From assembly GCA_905182985.1 (NCBI GenBank), contig CAJJDN010000112.1, forward strand, positions 200,678-264,677: a DNA stretch of 64,000 nucleotides, read 5' to 3'. Origin of the DNA: Paramecium sonneborni. Its lineage: Eukaryota > Ciliophora > Oligohymenophorea > Peniculida > Parameciidae. Made by a program: the position numbers and the translations under genes. Positions within the stretch are counted from its first letter, which is position 1; each line of letters opens with the position of its first letter. This document shows positions 37,381 through 53,529 of this stretch, piece by piece. The notes under the pieces were generated by a model. That model ran no database searches, had not been told where the DNA came from, and saw only the letters and a program-made list of their open reading frames with translations.

Positions 37381-40300
37381 ACTCCATCAAGATCTTACTT
37401 AAATTTTACATATTCCATAGCTATATTAAGTTCTGGTTAACTATTATCCATGTTAGTTTTCATAATTATATATGCAGAAATGGCATAACAAAATAATAAT
37501 GCACATAGAAGTATTAAAATAATTTAAATATTTTTAATTGAAAATGATGTTTCTTATATACGAGATGTTTATTTAACCCTTGATTATTAGATTTTACTAT
37601 TATTTTTATTTTTTGATGTTTCTTAGGAAGATATTCTTAAACTTAGATAAATTGTAGATCTCTTAGATTGCCAAAAGAAATCACGAAAATAATTAATATT
37701 TTTCCAAGCTGAATGATTATGATTTAGCTTTTCTAAAAGTAAATAAATTCTAGATCCAGAAAATTCAATATCTCTTTCAGATATTTTGCCAATCAATAAC
37801 AAAATAGTTTACATATATTTATATGGTTACAACCATTACTTAAATTATATTATTAATAGAGCAGCAACAGTCAATAATATTAAAATTAAAAAAACAAGTT
37901 GTTATATATGATTTAATTAAATTAAATCATAAAAATTGTATTCAATTTAATTAACAATCAATATTGTTAGATCTAATTCTTTGATTAAATTTCCTTTTAA
38001 GAATTCTAATAAGATTTAAACTCTTTTAATTCCTTCTTTAGATAAATCAATATTTTAAAGAAGTTCATTTAATTAATCTGAATATTCATTTACTAAAGAA
38101 TTAAATTCTATCATACTTACATTCTCTAGTTGATATGTATATTCATTAATAATTCTCATTTCCATCAAAGGTAATAAATTTTAATTTTCCATTGAAGAGA
38201 ATTCTTTTAAAATATCTGTCATTAAATCTTACATTTCATCATGTTTTGAAGAACTTTCATTTTTTATTCTATAATCATAATAAGCACCATAAGATTAATT
38301 TAATAATTTTGATTACAATTCAAGTTAACCTATAGTGATAAATGTAGAAAATAATCTATTAAATCTTTAAGGAATTCTAACTAAAGGTATACTATATTCT
38401 AATTAGTTGGTATGTTCTCTGAAAATTGATAATTCAACACTTACAAGGATTATCAAAAATATTGTTAAAACATTAGTTATAAAAATTGCATTTACTATAG
38501 AAGTTTAAAACTATTAAGTGTATTATAATTTTCTCATTAAATTATAAATAGAATTTTAAGTTTTATCTGAAGTAGCACTAGATTTAGACTATTTTTCATG
38601 AGCAAAATCAGCATTTTGTTCTTCCAATATTGCTTATTATATATTTTCCTTAACATCTTTTTAAGAACTACTTTTAATTACATTAGATTCATTTCCTTTT
38701 ATATATTCAGAATCATCCTCTATTAAACCATTTTTAATTAATATTTCTCTATTTGATCTGGGAGATATTAAATTACTTTCTTTTTAATTTCTATCAATCA
38801 TATTCTAAATATGTAAATCTTCATCTTTTTAATCTATTTCTTTAGGATTAGGTAATCCATCTGCATGTCTAATTAATAATTTATTAATTATTGTTTAATT
38901 AATCAAAAATTCTTAATGTAATTCATCAAGATCTTACTCAGTTTATATCTAAAATTCACTTTTCATTCCCAATTAAGATTTGGTTTTTAAAACAGAACTA
39001 TAATCACTTAAGGTTCCAATATATTTTTATTCTTTTTAAAAATATTCATTAATAGTTAAAATAAATATTGGATGGCAATCTTACATTTTTTTAAATTGTA
39101 CATTAAAAACAACTTAAAAATAAACAGAATTTTAATAAGTTTTAAGTAATTACTAATTAATAAATTCACTTGTTTAATTAAGATAATTTTATTCAAAACA
39201 AGTAATTTTAATAGGATGTTTTTAATCTGTTTGTGCATCTTATTCCGTTTTCATAGTGTTAGTTTAAGTTAAAAAATGCTATTTTCTAAACATTTCATGA
39301 TCTTTAATAAGTAATTATAAATTATTAATTGGTTGGATAATTGTAGTGAAAACATTCATAGTTTATTATTATGATTATTATTATTATGATGTTTATTATT
39401 ATGTAAATACTTCTTATTAGTCGTTTATTTTAAGTAAAAGATCTTTAAACCAAAAATATATATAAGATTTTAATATGTTGTTATCAAATTCATTAACAAT
39501 TGTTGTTTTTGAATTAAATAATAATAATTAATAAATTGATTCTGTAATTCCTAAGATTTTACCAGATTCATCAAAAAGAATAAAATCATAATTTTCAATA
39601 CTTTTCTTTAATACAGCTGATAATATATAATCATCCATCTAATCATAAGAAGATATCAATTATAAAGTAGCACTAAAAGTGAAACCAGAGTTATAAATAG
39701 GATATACATCTTAGCTGTTAATAAATAATGATGATTCTCCAGTAGAAAGGAACTTATTTAAAAATTTATCGTGTTTTTATTACATGTATTATGGTAAAAT
39801 AGAATTGATATTAGATATTTGTAAATAAGATTCGTCATTTGGAATTTTAAAAAATTTTTATAATTTTTATTTATTTTTACTCAATATTTGTCCTTAATTT
39901 TTTATCATACTTACTGGAATTATGATAACATCATCATTTAATAAGGTAATATTTTAAATATTCCGAGATGATATATTTCTCTCTAAATTAAGAAGTTCTT
40001 CAATTCTTTGTTCAATTTGAAGTGTTATATGATAATCATTTAAAACTGTTGCAAATATTTAAGATAATAAACGTAAATCTATTAAATTAAGTTTAAACAA
40101 TTCTTTTGAAAGAGTGAATATTTGTATGTTTAATTCCTTAAAAACTGTATTCTTTAAATTAACTACTTTTTCACTTAGACGAATGGATGTATCACTTAAT
40201 TATTCAATATTTTCATATCCATTTAATAATTAGTCCCAATATTTTATTTTTTATTCCAAGATCTAAATAACCATAGGTTAACATTTCTCTTATAACACTT

Positions 40301-41277
40301 AACTCTATCTTATTTATTATAATTCTAATCTTCCTTAATGTTGTCTAATTTATTATTTAATACTTTTTTGAATAGTTACTGAACAAAAGTATTCCAAAAT
40401 ATTAAAATATATAGATTGAAATTCTTTGAACATTTGAAATTATTTAATTTAAATGTAAGCAAGGTTTTATTTATCATAAGTTTAAAATAAAAACATAATT
40501 TTGTAAGTATGTAAATCTTCGTCTAAGTATTTCTCTTGCAATGTTAAAGATTCTATGAATCGATTAAACATAATAAATATATAATCATTAAATTATCTAT
40601 CTGATTTCAAACTTTTATTATTCAAGATTTAATGTCTAGCTTTTAAAATATATAAGAGTTTAACACGATGAAAATTGCGATTATTTTCATGAAATTCATC
40701 AATAATTTAAATAATTAAAGATTTATTTAAATACTAATTGTCTAAGTTTTATTCATAAATTTATTTCAATACTTTCATTGTTATTACACTTAAAAATGGA
40801 ATGAATATTAAACATACATACATAAATTCAGTTTCAGTCCAATATATACTTAAGAATTTGAATAGAGAACAATAGAATAAAATTGATGAACCAATACAAT
40901 AATTCAAATTCATATATTATGAAAAAGGTTAGTTTAAAATTGCATCACTTAATTAAATTAAGAATTAAATCAGTAGGATTATTGATTAAAATATTTCATT
41001 AAAATAAGGAAAAAGTACTAAAGCTAAAACCTCTGCCAAATTTACAAGGTAATTATAGGAACGATATCTTTTTGTAAAAGGATTATTGCTAGGTAATAAG
41101 TAATTTCTTTGAATATATGAAAATATTGAATAATTTAAAATAATAGGCACCAAGCATATAAAGATAATGATGTCATCCTCATTTTAGTATTATAATTAAT
41201 GAATATATATAAATGATGGATATAGATACAACATCTGTAAATAAGTGAAATATTAGTTTTGAAATTAATTGAAACAT
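36557..41277 (-). CDS. TmcB-like large membrane protein with PAS-like domain (2)
   Basis: About 1546 residues after removing a 25-nt intron near 37000 and a probable 55-nt intron near 41180-41240. The order is several N-terminal TM helices, then helices with Q/K-rich linkers. A PAS-like region starts with the family block INSILPQYMQQKHDKFLNKF followed by DFILFDESGKILGITESIYQ. The C-terminal membrane part has about six helices and large loops, and it ends near ALIVIPHESL. The architecture matches ciliate TmcB-like proteins and the paralogue at 15213-20069. A sensory or channel-like role has been suggested for such proteins but is not shown here. The start (MFQLISKLIF) depends on the long first intron. 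Confidence 0.8.
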
Positions 41278-42033
41278 CTAATCTAATTGTAGCTGAATAG
41301 GGTAATCAATAAAGATAACCAATGAAATATAGCTATTAATATTACAATAAGAGATAAAAATTAATCTATTTTTATAGAATTGATTGGTGTTAATAGATGA
41401 AACCAATTGATTAGATTTTTTATAAGAATCAACTATTTATCCTAAATGTTAAAATTGTAAATACTTAGTACTCCATCCCATTAAATTAATCAACTCTGAG
41501 TATAAGACTCAATCTTGTTCCTATATAGAGAATCCATATTAAAAATGGATTCAAATAACTTTGAGATTTTGATTCTCGAATGGTCACATATAAAGCGCTT
41601 AATTTTTTTTTAAATATTATTGAATTCATTAATTTAATGAATATTCTATTGTTATTCATGTAATTTGAAAGTGCATTTATTAAATGATTTCATAATATAA
41701 TTATAATTAAGTCTTTTAGAATGATGGTTTTGTGATCAATTATAAATTTTATATGATTAACATAAATAAAAAAATAAATAGTAAAATTAGGAGAGTAGGT
41801 TTAAAGAATAATAGATTTAAGAATAAGTTTAATATTGTATAAAGAAATTATATATGTTATTTAGATTATTTAATTGTAAATAAAATAAATTAGACGAAAA
41901 GAGTAGGATAAATGTATTTGAAATATAAATAATATAATAAATGAACAATCTGTAAAATAAACTCCAATTGTTGGGATTAAGTAAAGAATTTTAATGAGGA
42001 AATTATTAAGATTTAATATTAATTTAAAATTCG
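41278..42033. other. AT-rich intergenic stretch
   Basis: This lies between divergent genes, the TmcB-like gene and the H+-PPase gene, so it should contain both promoters. I find no supported gene or RNA. Scattered T and TA tracts are all I can see. Confidence 0.4.
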
Positions 42034-44416
42034 ATGGAATTCGCAACAGCACTAGTATTTATATTTATAGCATGTGCTTGTGGTATAGTTTGGGCAATAT
42101 TTAATTGGATGGCAGTACATAAAGTGGAGATTCATCACAAACATGAAGGTTTAACAGAATTACTTTAGGGAGCCGAATAAGAGAAGATTGAGACTTTATT
42201 AGAAATAGGAGAACATATATAAGATGTATATGAATAATAAAAATAATAGGGTGCATAAGCATTTTTAAGAGAGGAATACACAGATTGCTCAGTATTTTTG
42301 GCTATTATGGCAGTATTATTGATAGTAAAGAAATTGAGATGATTATAGTTTGTATCTCCATGGTCATCTTTAGCATTTATATTAGGAGCAGGTACATCAA
42401 TGCTTTGTGGTTATTTGGGTATGGCAATAGCAACAGCAGCAAATTTTAGAACAGCATTTTCAGCAATAACATCATTAGCGAATGCGTTTTAAGTAATAAT
42501 GAATTATAATATAAAAAGATGGCATATAGAGGAGGTTGTGTAATGGGATTCTTATTGGTATCAATATCCTTATCAATTCTATCATTGATAATAATAATTT
42601 ACAATGCTATAATAGTAAAGAGTGATGAAAATAATTATGAAGATTTAGTAAGGATGTTTGATTATGTTGCTGCATATGGTTTAGGTGGATCAACATTTGC
42701 ATTATTCGGTAGAGTAGGTGGTGGAATATATACAAAAGCTGCAGATGTTGGAGCAGATTTAGTTGGTAAAGTAGAGAAGAATTTACCAGAAGATAGTCCA
42801 AAGGTAGATAAATAAAATATATACAATAGAATCCTGCAACAATTGCTGATAATGTTGGTGATAATGTTGGAGATATAGCTGGTATGGGAGCTGATTTATT
42901 TGGTTCTTTTGCAGAATCTACTTGTGCTGCATTAGTTGTTTCATCAACTTAATTAAGAGTATAAACTGAAAATGGAAATACTATAGAAATTGGTTAATTG
43001 ATGTATCCATTAATGGTTTCGGCATTTGGAATTGGAATATGTATTTTAGTATCTGCTTATGCTGTTTATATTTCTAAAGTAAATCATATTAATAAAATTG
43101 AATCTACACTTAAATTCTAATTGTTATTATCTACAATTGCTTTATCTCCAATTATCATAGGAATAGCTTATTGGGCATTACCTTCTGATTTTGTTATGAT
43201 AGCTGCTGATGGTTCTATTTAATTATCAGATCTAAAACCATATCATGCATTTCTTTGTTCATTATTAGGATTGTGGTCAGGATTATTAATTGGTTATTTC
43301 ACTGAATATATGACATCTCATTCCTACACTCCAGTAAGAGAAGTAGCTAAATCTTGTGGAACTGGAGCAGCTACTAATATTATTTATGGATTAGCATTAG
43401 GATATCTATCAACTATTGTACCTATTATTGCTATCGCTGTTACTGCTTTATTATCTATGAAAATGTTATCATTCTATGGAGTAGCTTTAGCTGCCTTAGG
43501 AATGTTATCTAATTTAACTATTGGTTTAGCTATTGATGCATATGGACCTATCTCTGATAATGCTGGAGGTATTGCTGAAATGAGTGAATTGGGAGAAAAT
43601 GTTAGAGAATCTACTGATGCACTTGATGCGGCTGGCAATACTACTGCTGCAATTGGTAAAGGATTTGCTATTGGATCTGCTGCACTTGTATCATTATCAC
43701 TTTATGGTGGATATTTAACTAGAATATAAACTTATAAAGTAGGAGAAGAATTCCCATTTGCACAAGGTGCTAAAATTGATGATCCAGTCATTTTTGCTAT
43801 GTTATTAATTGGAGCTATGTTACCATATGCATTCTCTGCATTTACTATGAAATCTGTTGGAAAAGCTGCACTTTAAATGGTTGAAGAAGTTCGTAGATAA
43901 TTACATGAACATCCAGGAATCTATGCAGGAACAGAAGAACCTGATTTTAGAGCTTGTATTGCTATCTCTACTAAAGCATCATTAAAAGAAATGATTCCAC
44001 CTGGATTACTTGTATATTCATTTATTTATTATTCATTAGGTTATTGTTACACCTACTGCTGTTGGTTTATTCTTTGGACCATAAGCTGTTGCTGGATTAT
44101 TACCTGGAGCATTAGTTAGTGGAGTCTAAATGGCTATTTCTGCATCTAATACTGGAGGTGCTTGGGATAATGCCAAGAAATACATTGAAGCTGGATTTTA
44201 TAGAAATGATGCTGGAGAAGTCAAAAAGAAAGGTTCAGATGAACATAAAGCTGCTGTTATTGGTAAAATAGATAATAATTTTAAGGTGATACTGTTGGAG
44301 ATCCTCTAAAAGATACATCAGGACCTTCTTTAAATATTTTGATAAAATTAATGGCTATCCTTTCATTAGTTTTGGCTGGAGCATTTTGTAAGACTGGATG
44401 GTTGTATTAAGGATGA
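42034..44416 (+). CDS. Membrane-bound H+-translocating pyrophosphatase (K+-dependent type)
   Basis: Uses pyrophosphate hydrolysis to pump protons into acidocalcisomes or vacuoles. Five introns (42325-42348, 42493-42518, 42804-42829, 44012-44039, 44263-44285) leave 751 residues, the usual size, with about 16 TM helices. The signature [20 protein letters not shown] and the next block [20 protein letters not shown] bind Mg-pyrophosphate. [18 protein letters not shown] has Ala at the position where K+-independent enzymes carry Lys, so it should be K+-stimulated type I. The C-terminal [12 protein letters not shown] is intact. It lies 44 bp before METAP2. Confidence 0.96.
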
Positions 44417-44460
44417 TTTCATCGATTTATCATATATAAATATAAAACATTATTTTATTT

Positions 44461-45916
<1,456 letters not shown>

Positions 45917-45973
45917 AAAGATCAGGGAATTATTCCAAATATACATATAATATACATACATTATCTATAAATA

Positions 45974-46384
45974 TCATAGATCTTCTCTAGAAAAACTTGT
46001 ATTCTCTCTAATAAATTCTGCCATTGATTCTGCTGTTCTAGCTCTTTAATATTTTATTTATTCTGGTTTTTCTCCGCCTTTTTTAAAAAATACTAAAGTT
46101 GGAAATCCCTTTATTTCCACTGAATCTGTCTTATGTTAAGTCCAATCCATCTCAGCTATCAATACATTTTAATTATTAGCCAAATTTGCTGCTAATGTTT
46201 TATATGCTTCAGCCATATTTTTACAATGACCACACCATGGTGCAAAGAATTTTACTAAAACATCTTATTTTGAATCTAATACAATTGAATTAAAATTATC
46301 AGATGTTAATTCAATTACTTTCCCTTCATTTGTGATCTCACCAATCACTGACATAGCTATTACCAATAATATCAAATATTTCAT
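45974..46384 (-). CDS. Single-domain protein disulfide isomerase-like thioredoxin
   Basis: An intronless 136-residue protein. Residues 1-18 form a signal peptide ([17 protein letters not shown]). One thioredoxin domain follows with the active site [10 protein letters not shown] and the cis-Pro in GFPTL. The length fits a single a-type PDI domain, so it probably works in the ER or secretory pathway. The C-terminus ends REDL, not a canonical KDEL or HDEL, so retention is uncertain. It catalyses dithiol-disulfide exchange. The start is the first ATG, followed directly by the hydrophobic core. Confidence 0.9.
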
Positions 46385-46466
46385 ATAAATAATAAAAATT
46401 TTGTAAAATTATTAAAATCATAAATTATATTGATTATCTTCAATATCTGTTAAATTTCAAATTTAG

Positions 46467-46934
46467 TCACTCATCATCATTTAGGAATTCAAACTAATCG
46501 TCATCATAATAAATTTTTCTTTAACATAAATTGGACTTAACCCTATTTAAAATTATTACAAATACTTTAAAATAAATTCAATAATATTACAAACATATCC
46601 CTAATTAACTAACTGTATTTCTTTTCAATTTTAAATAAAACCTTGCTTTTAGTACTCATATGAATGATTCAATTGATACTAATCTCATTGTTAAAATGTG
46701 ACTTAAATATTGAATTTTTAAATTTTCAGCCTTTTTAAAAGGATTTCTATCCTAATAATCTGACTTCTCAAAAATCCATAAATCTCTGATCACATAAATT
46801 AAGAAAGCATATTTAAACAATAAATTATAAAAATTAATGGAAAATTCTAATTCTATATAGTTGAAATATTCACTCTCGAAGAAACTTCTTTTAAATAGTA
46901 TAAATTTATTATTTATACATATAATAGCTTGCAT
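46467..46934 (-). CDS. Uncertain small gene
   Basis: Two overlapping coding-like segments. From an ATG at 46934 a frame of 92 residues (start MQAIICINNKFILFKRSFFE) reaches a TGA at 46656. A second segment (MSTKSKVLFKIEKKYSQLIR) begins over that stop and leads to an acidic end (YYDDDQFEFLNDDE) with TGA at 46467-46469. A 38-nt intron starting GTATCAATTG would join the first to the second in frame, and a further short intron is needed near 46500-46560. The splicing pattern is my inference. No family is recognised. Confidence 0.35.
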
Positions 46935-47579
46935 AATTATTTCTGATTTTGTTTGTTTTTATCTTTATAACTTTCTTATCTAACGCCTTTGAGAATAGAA
47001 AGTTAAAATTTGGGTGAAATCCAAAAATATATTGTAACCATATATATTATAATATAAATTTGAACAAAATAGTATTTTGATGAGTGAAAAAGATTAAAAT
47101 ACATAAATAGTAATTTATTTATGTATTTTTTAAATATTCAGATAATCAAATCAAAATATACAAATTTGATACGATGATTGCAATATACATTTATATTATA
47201 AAATAATAAAGAAGTTAAATTTAGTGGTGATTTCTTTTAGAGAATTTTTAGATAAAAATACAAGAAAAATATCCGAAATAATCAATGGATTTCATAATTT
47301 ATTTTTATTTTAGATTTTCTTGAGAGTCATAGTTATACATTATGTTTATATATTGAGTCTAATAATTATAAAAAATTAACCAGTTATTTATAATAAAACT
47401 GCTTGAATTAAAAATGTGGTTTGAAAATCGTAATTGTGCTTTGAAATTTCTCTTATAAGTTAATGGAGTATTGATTTAATGTTTAAGATTAAATACGAAG
47501 TTTTTATTCTGATGTATAATATGAATACTTAAGGATTTTTTCTTTAGTAAATAGCATTTTAATTAATTTAACATAATCA
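46935..47579. other. AT-rich intergenic stretch
   Basis: No supported gene on either strand; it separates divergent small genes. Confidence 0.4.
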
Positions 47580-47865
47580 ATGGGATCTTGCTCCTCAAAA
47601 AAAATGTAAACTCACCATTCTTTACATCTGAAATCGTTATCAACTTGTGGTTATGCCCAAACTCGAATGTCTTGGGCGAATAAATTTTTACAGTTACCTA
47701 AAGAAAAAATCATACAGCCCTACAATCCAAACAGTTCATATACTATTTATATCATTAGACCTTCAAATTTAGTATGATGTAGAAATAGAAGGTGTAATTT
47801 TTGACGTCATTGCTCCTCCAGACCTTTTAGATGATAACTTGGACCCTATTGAAGAGGAAGAATGA
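47580..47865 (+). CDS. Small predicted myristoylated protein
   Basis: Reads 86 residues once a 25-nt intron (GTTCAT...CATTAG, about 47737-47761) is removed; the length then divides by three. The N-terminus MGSCSSKKM is a strong myristoylation and palmitoylation pattern (Gly2, Cys4, Ser5-6, basic residues). The C-terminal half reads DVEIEGVIFDVIAPPDLLDD and ends in an acidic run EEEE before TGA at 47863-47865. A membrane-anchored adaptor is plausible, but no family is recognised. In-frame alternatives without the intron hit TGA quickly. Confidence 0.5.
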
Positions 47866-48484
47866 AAACCGTAATATTAATACCAACTTCATTTTCTAAT
47901 ATGTAATTTCATTATCTTTTTCTTCTTTTGGTTTTTCTTGAATGAGAAACTTTACAAAAAATTTTAATTTTCTCTATTAAACATGATCTCAAATTCAAAA
48001 CCCAAGAATGTTCTTGTAATTATGACAACTTAAAATAGAAGTCATAAAACCAGATATTTAGTATAAATAAAATAATCACAACCATGTTTAAATTTTTTAT
48101 GATAACTTTTTGCATTATTTTACGCTAAAATAATTAATTTTTGCTGGGCAAATTTTGTTTGAGGATTTCTTTTTGTTATAATGATGGATATTTCTTACAT
48201 TTAAGTACAAATAAAATCTCCTTAAACTAAACAAGTATATAGATATAAGATCTCTAAGACAGTAATTTTCTGATGTAATTAAAAGTATACTTAATTTTGG
48301 GATTATATCTTAAACTTTAGATATGTTAAAAGTTTAAATGAATTGTTAAAGTAATGATAATATTGTTATTAGAAAGTGAATGAGAGCTTTAATATGATAG
48401 ACTTTAAATATATTGATTAAACATAATTATTAATTAAAAAATTTTATATCATTTTATAAAGCAAAAAATAAATACTAAAAAAAT
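47866..48484. other. AT-rich intergenic stretch
   Basis: It lies between convergent genes. No frame, RNA or repeat is supported. Confidence 0.4.
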
Positions 48485-50423
<1,939 letters not shown>

Positions 50424-50441
<18 letters not shown>

Positions 50442-51574
50442 TTTTAGTGTGTTTTTTATTTATTATTATTTATTATTTATATACATCATTTGTTTTATTA
50501 TGATTATAAAAATTAATTAATAACACTTTAAAAAGTTTATATGTTATTAAATCATATTCTCTTTTTAGAACCTTAAATTGAGCCATCATTTTTTTAAGCT
50601 CTTCTTTATGAAATTAATTTTCCATAAGCCTTCATTACTTTTTCTCCTTCCTCTTTTTTCTTAGGATCATTTGCCATTAATGCATCTAACAACTTCTATC
50701 TCCTTATTGTACTTATTATCAAACTAAAAGGTAGATTCTTATTAATTGGCTAATTGCTACCATGTCCTAAACGTCCATTTATCATATCTCAATATTAATC
50801 CTACTCTTTTACCTTTAAAAAAATCTATCACCATAGTTTCCTTTGAATTACTTTTGCCATCTCCATTTTTATTTTTTATAATTTCCAAAAACTCTTTAAA
50901 TTCTATTGATCCATCATCATCAACTGTATAAATAAGTTTCTTAACATCTTCTCTTGATTCTGCAATTCCCAATGAAATTAATGGTTCCTCCAATTCATCT
51001 ATACCTATAGACTCTAATCAGTTATAATCATATATACTTGATCCATCCTCATCTAAAGAATTAAAATATTATTTTAATTAAGAACGCTCTTTATCATTAA
51101 AATCTATCAAATGCTTATTCTTTCTCTTCAATAACCAATGTCTCAACATTGCCTCTTACTTTATAATATAACAATTATTTCTTACCAGTTTCGAATCTTA
51201 TTCATAAAATTCTTTTATCCTCTTATTCTTTTTCGCTATCAACTCCTCATATGTAATATTCTCTAATCCTTATGTTTTTATCATCTCTCCTATTTGTTCA
51301 TTCGTATAATTTGTAAAATCTATGTTATCATAATCCATTTTTATATTATTATTTTATTATTTTATATTAAATTACAACACATTTTCATTTTACTTTAACT
51401 ATTCATTATTTATTGTAAATTAAACTATACATATTATTTTAATTATTTATATCTACAATTTATACAAACATAAACTTCATATCATTCCTTCTCATTTTTA
51501 ACCTTATAATTTGTGATTTATCACTATATATATCATATTCTCTAGACAAGTAGTAGAATAAAAGTAAGAATTAT
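50424..51574. repeat. Direct repeat copy 1 (assembly overlap)
   Basis: A 1151-bp block repeated base for base at 51576-52726, with a single N at 51575. It holds the first codons of the kinase gene and the EF-hand gene. This copy is continuous with the kinase gene. Confidence 0.9.
50552..51338 (-). CDS. EF-hand calcium-binding protein (copy 1)
   Basis: After introns of 24 nt (inside the first EF loop) and 25 nt the length is 245 residues. EF-hand 1 has the loop DEDGSKSIGIDE, with acidic ligands at positions 1, 3 and 12. EF-hand 2 has VDDDGSIEFKEF and lacks a clear Asp at position 1, so its affinity may be low. The N-terminus (about 90 residues) is helical and charged. The C-terminal part has a hydrophobic helix (NLPFSLIISTIRRQKLLDAL) and a basic end. 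It is probably a calcium sensor whose target I cannot name. The second intron ends GAG, an unusual but frame-supported splice. Confidence 0.8.
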
Positions 51575-51575
51575 N

Positions 51576-52726
51576 TTGTATTTCTTCAGTCATTTTTAGT
51601 GTGTTTTTTATTTATTATTATTTATTATTTATATACATCATTTGTTTTATTATGATTATAAAAATTAATTAATAACACTTTAAAAAGTTTATATGTTATT
51701 AAATCATATTCTCTTTTTAGAACCTTAAATTGAGCCATCATTTTTTTAAGCTCTTCTTTATGAAATTAATTTTCCATAAGCCTTCATTACTTTTTCTCCT
51801 TCCTCTTTTTTCTTAGGATCATTTGCCATTAATGCATCTAACAACTTCTATCTCCTTATTGTACTTATTATCAAACTAAAAGGTAGATTCTTATTAATTG
51901 GCTAATTGCTACCATGTCCTAAACGTCCATTTATCATATCTCAATATTAATCCTACTCTTTTACCTTTAAAAAAATCTATCACCATAGTTTCCTTTGAAT
52001 TACTTTTGCCATCTCCATTTTTATTTTTTATAATTTCCAAAAACTCTTTAAATTCTATTGATCCATCATCATCAACTGTATAAATAAGTTTCTTAACATC
52101 TTCTCTTGATTCTGCAATTCCCAATGAAATTAATGGTTCCTCCAATTCATCTATACCTATAGACTCTAATCAGTTATAATCATATATACTTGATCCATCC
52201 TCATCTAAAGAATTAAAATATTATTTTAATTAAGAACGCTCTTTATCATTAAAATCTATCAAATGCTTATTCTTTCTCTTCAATAACCAATGTCTCAACA
52301 TTGCCTCTTACTTTATAATATAACAATTATTTCTTACCAGTTTCGAATCTTATTCATAAAATTCTTTTATCCTCTTATTCTTTTTCGCTATCAACTCCTC
52401 ATATGTAATATTCTCTAATCCTTATGTTTTTATCATCTCTCCTATTTGTTCATTCGTATAATTTGTAAAATCTATGTTATCATAATCCATTTTTATATTA
52501 TTATTTTATTATTTTATATTAAATTACAACACATTTTCATTTTACTTTAACTATTCATTATTTATTGTAAATTAAACTATACATATTATTTTAATTATTT
52601 ATATCTACAATTTATACAAACATAAACTTCATATCATTCCTTCTCATTTTTAACCTTATAATTTGTGATTTATCACTATATATATCATATTCTCTAGACA
52701 AGTAGTAGAATAAAAGTAAGAATTAT
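51576..52726. repeat. Direct repeat copy 2 (assembly overlap)
   Basis: The second copy of the 1151-bp block, continuous with the downstream minus-strand genes. Confidence 0.9.
51704..52490 (-). CDS. EF-hand calcium-binding protein (copy 2, identical)
   Basis: Identical in sequence to the gene at 50552-51338, with the same introns and stop. The copy is probably an assembly artefact, so count one gene. Confidence 0.6.
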
Positions 52727-53360
52727 AAGCAACACTTTTTTCATGACTTGAACTTCTTTTAGTAATAGTTTAATATACATCAGGATAAGCATAATGTTCT
52801 TCAATTATACTTACATTTGTAGAAGCACGTGAACTTTTAAATGTTTTACGAAAATACTTAAGTTCCTAAACTGGACTTTCAAAAGCATCATCAGGAATTG
52901 CAGGATAAGTCAATTAAATTTTACCTCCTGATTCAAAAGAATTAAAACTCTTTGTATTCTTTTATCTCTTCTCTTAAACATATAAAAGTCTCCTTCTATT
53001 TTCATCATTCTATGAAGGTTTTCTTGCCAATTCTCTTTAAGCAAATTTTAATATATTATCAATAGATAATCTACTCTTATTTTACTTTTAAATATTCAAT
53101 TTCATTTAATTTTGCTTCTTCATCTACAACATTTTAATAAACTTCTCAGCACTCTCTTTTGTTCTTTATTTTCTTTCTTCCTCTCTCTTATTTTCTAATA
53201 CTTTTTAATTAACTTCTGCCTTACTATTAACAATTGATATAATAGTCCCAATGTTACATTTTGGAGTAAATCTTGTATATTCTTTCAGACATTCACCTAC
53301 AAAAGAATCTTTAATTTATTTATCTCTTAAAACTTTTTGTGCCAATTTAAATTTAGTCAT
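52644..53360 (-). CDS. Uncharacterised basic protein, or the tail of K+ channel 3
   Basis: From an ATG at 53360 a 238-residue frame runs to a TGA at 52644-52646. It is K/R/Q/E-rich with a patch of ordinary globular composition near the start (GECLKEYTRFTPKCNIGTII) and a Ser-rich end. It could be its own gene. But the same frame continues upstream with KCKKKRNNRQKEKS and would join K+ channel 3 if one T were removed at 53555-53559 (see findings). Its 3' end lies in duplicated copy 2. Confidence 0.5.
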
Positions 53361-53529
53361 TTGTTTTTTTTTATTTAAAAAATATTCTATATTCAACATA
53401 TCCTTATCAATTTTATATTAAGCCTTTAGATATTTCTCATTTCTTAATAATAAGAGACTTTTTTCTTTTTATCTATTATTTCTCTTCTTTTTACATTTAC
53501 TTTAAAATTTTTGAATAATTGTGATCCTA

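Noticed and set aside
39360..39430. TTATTATTATTATGAT repeats as a possible repeat array
   Set aside because: They encode a Gln/His-rich linker (TAA codons) inside the TmcB-like gene.
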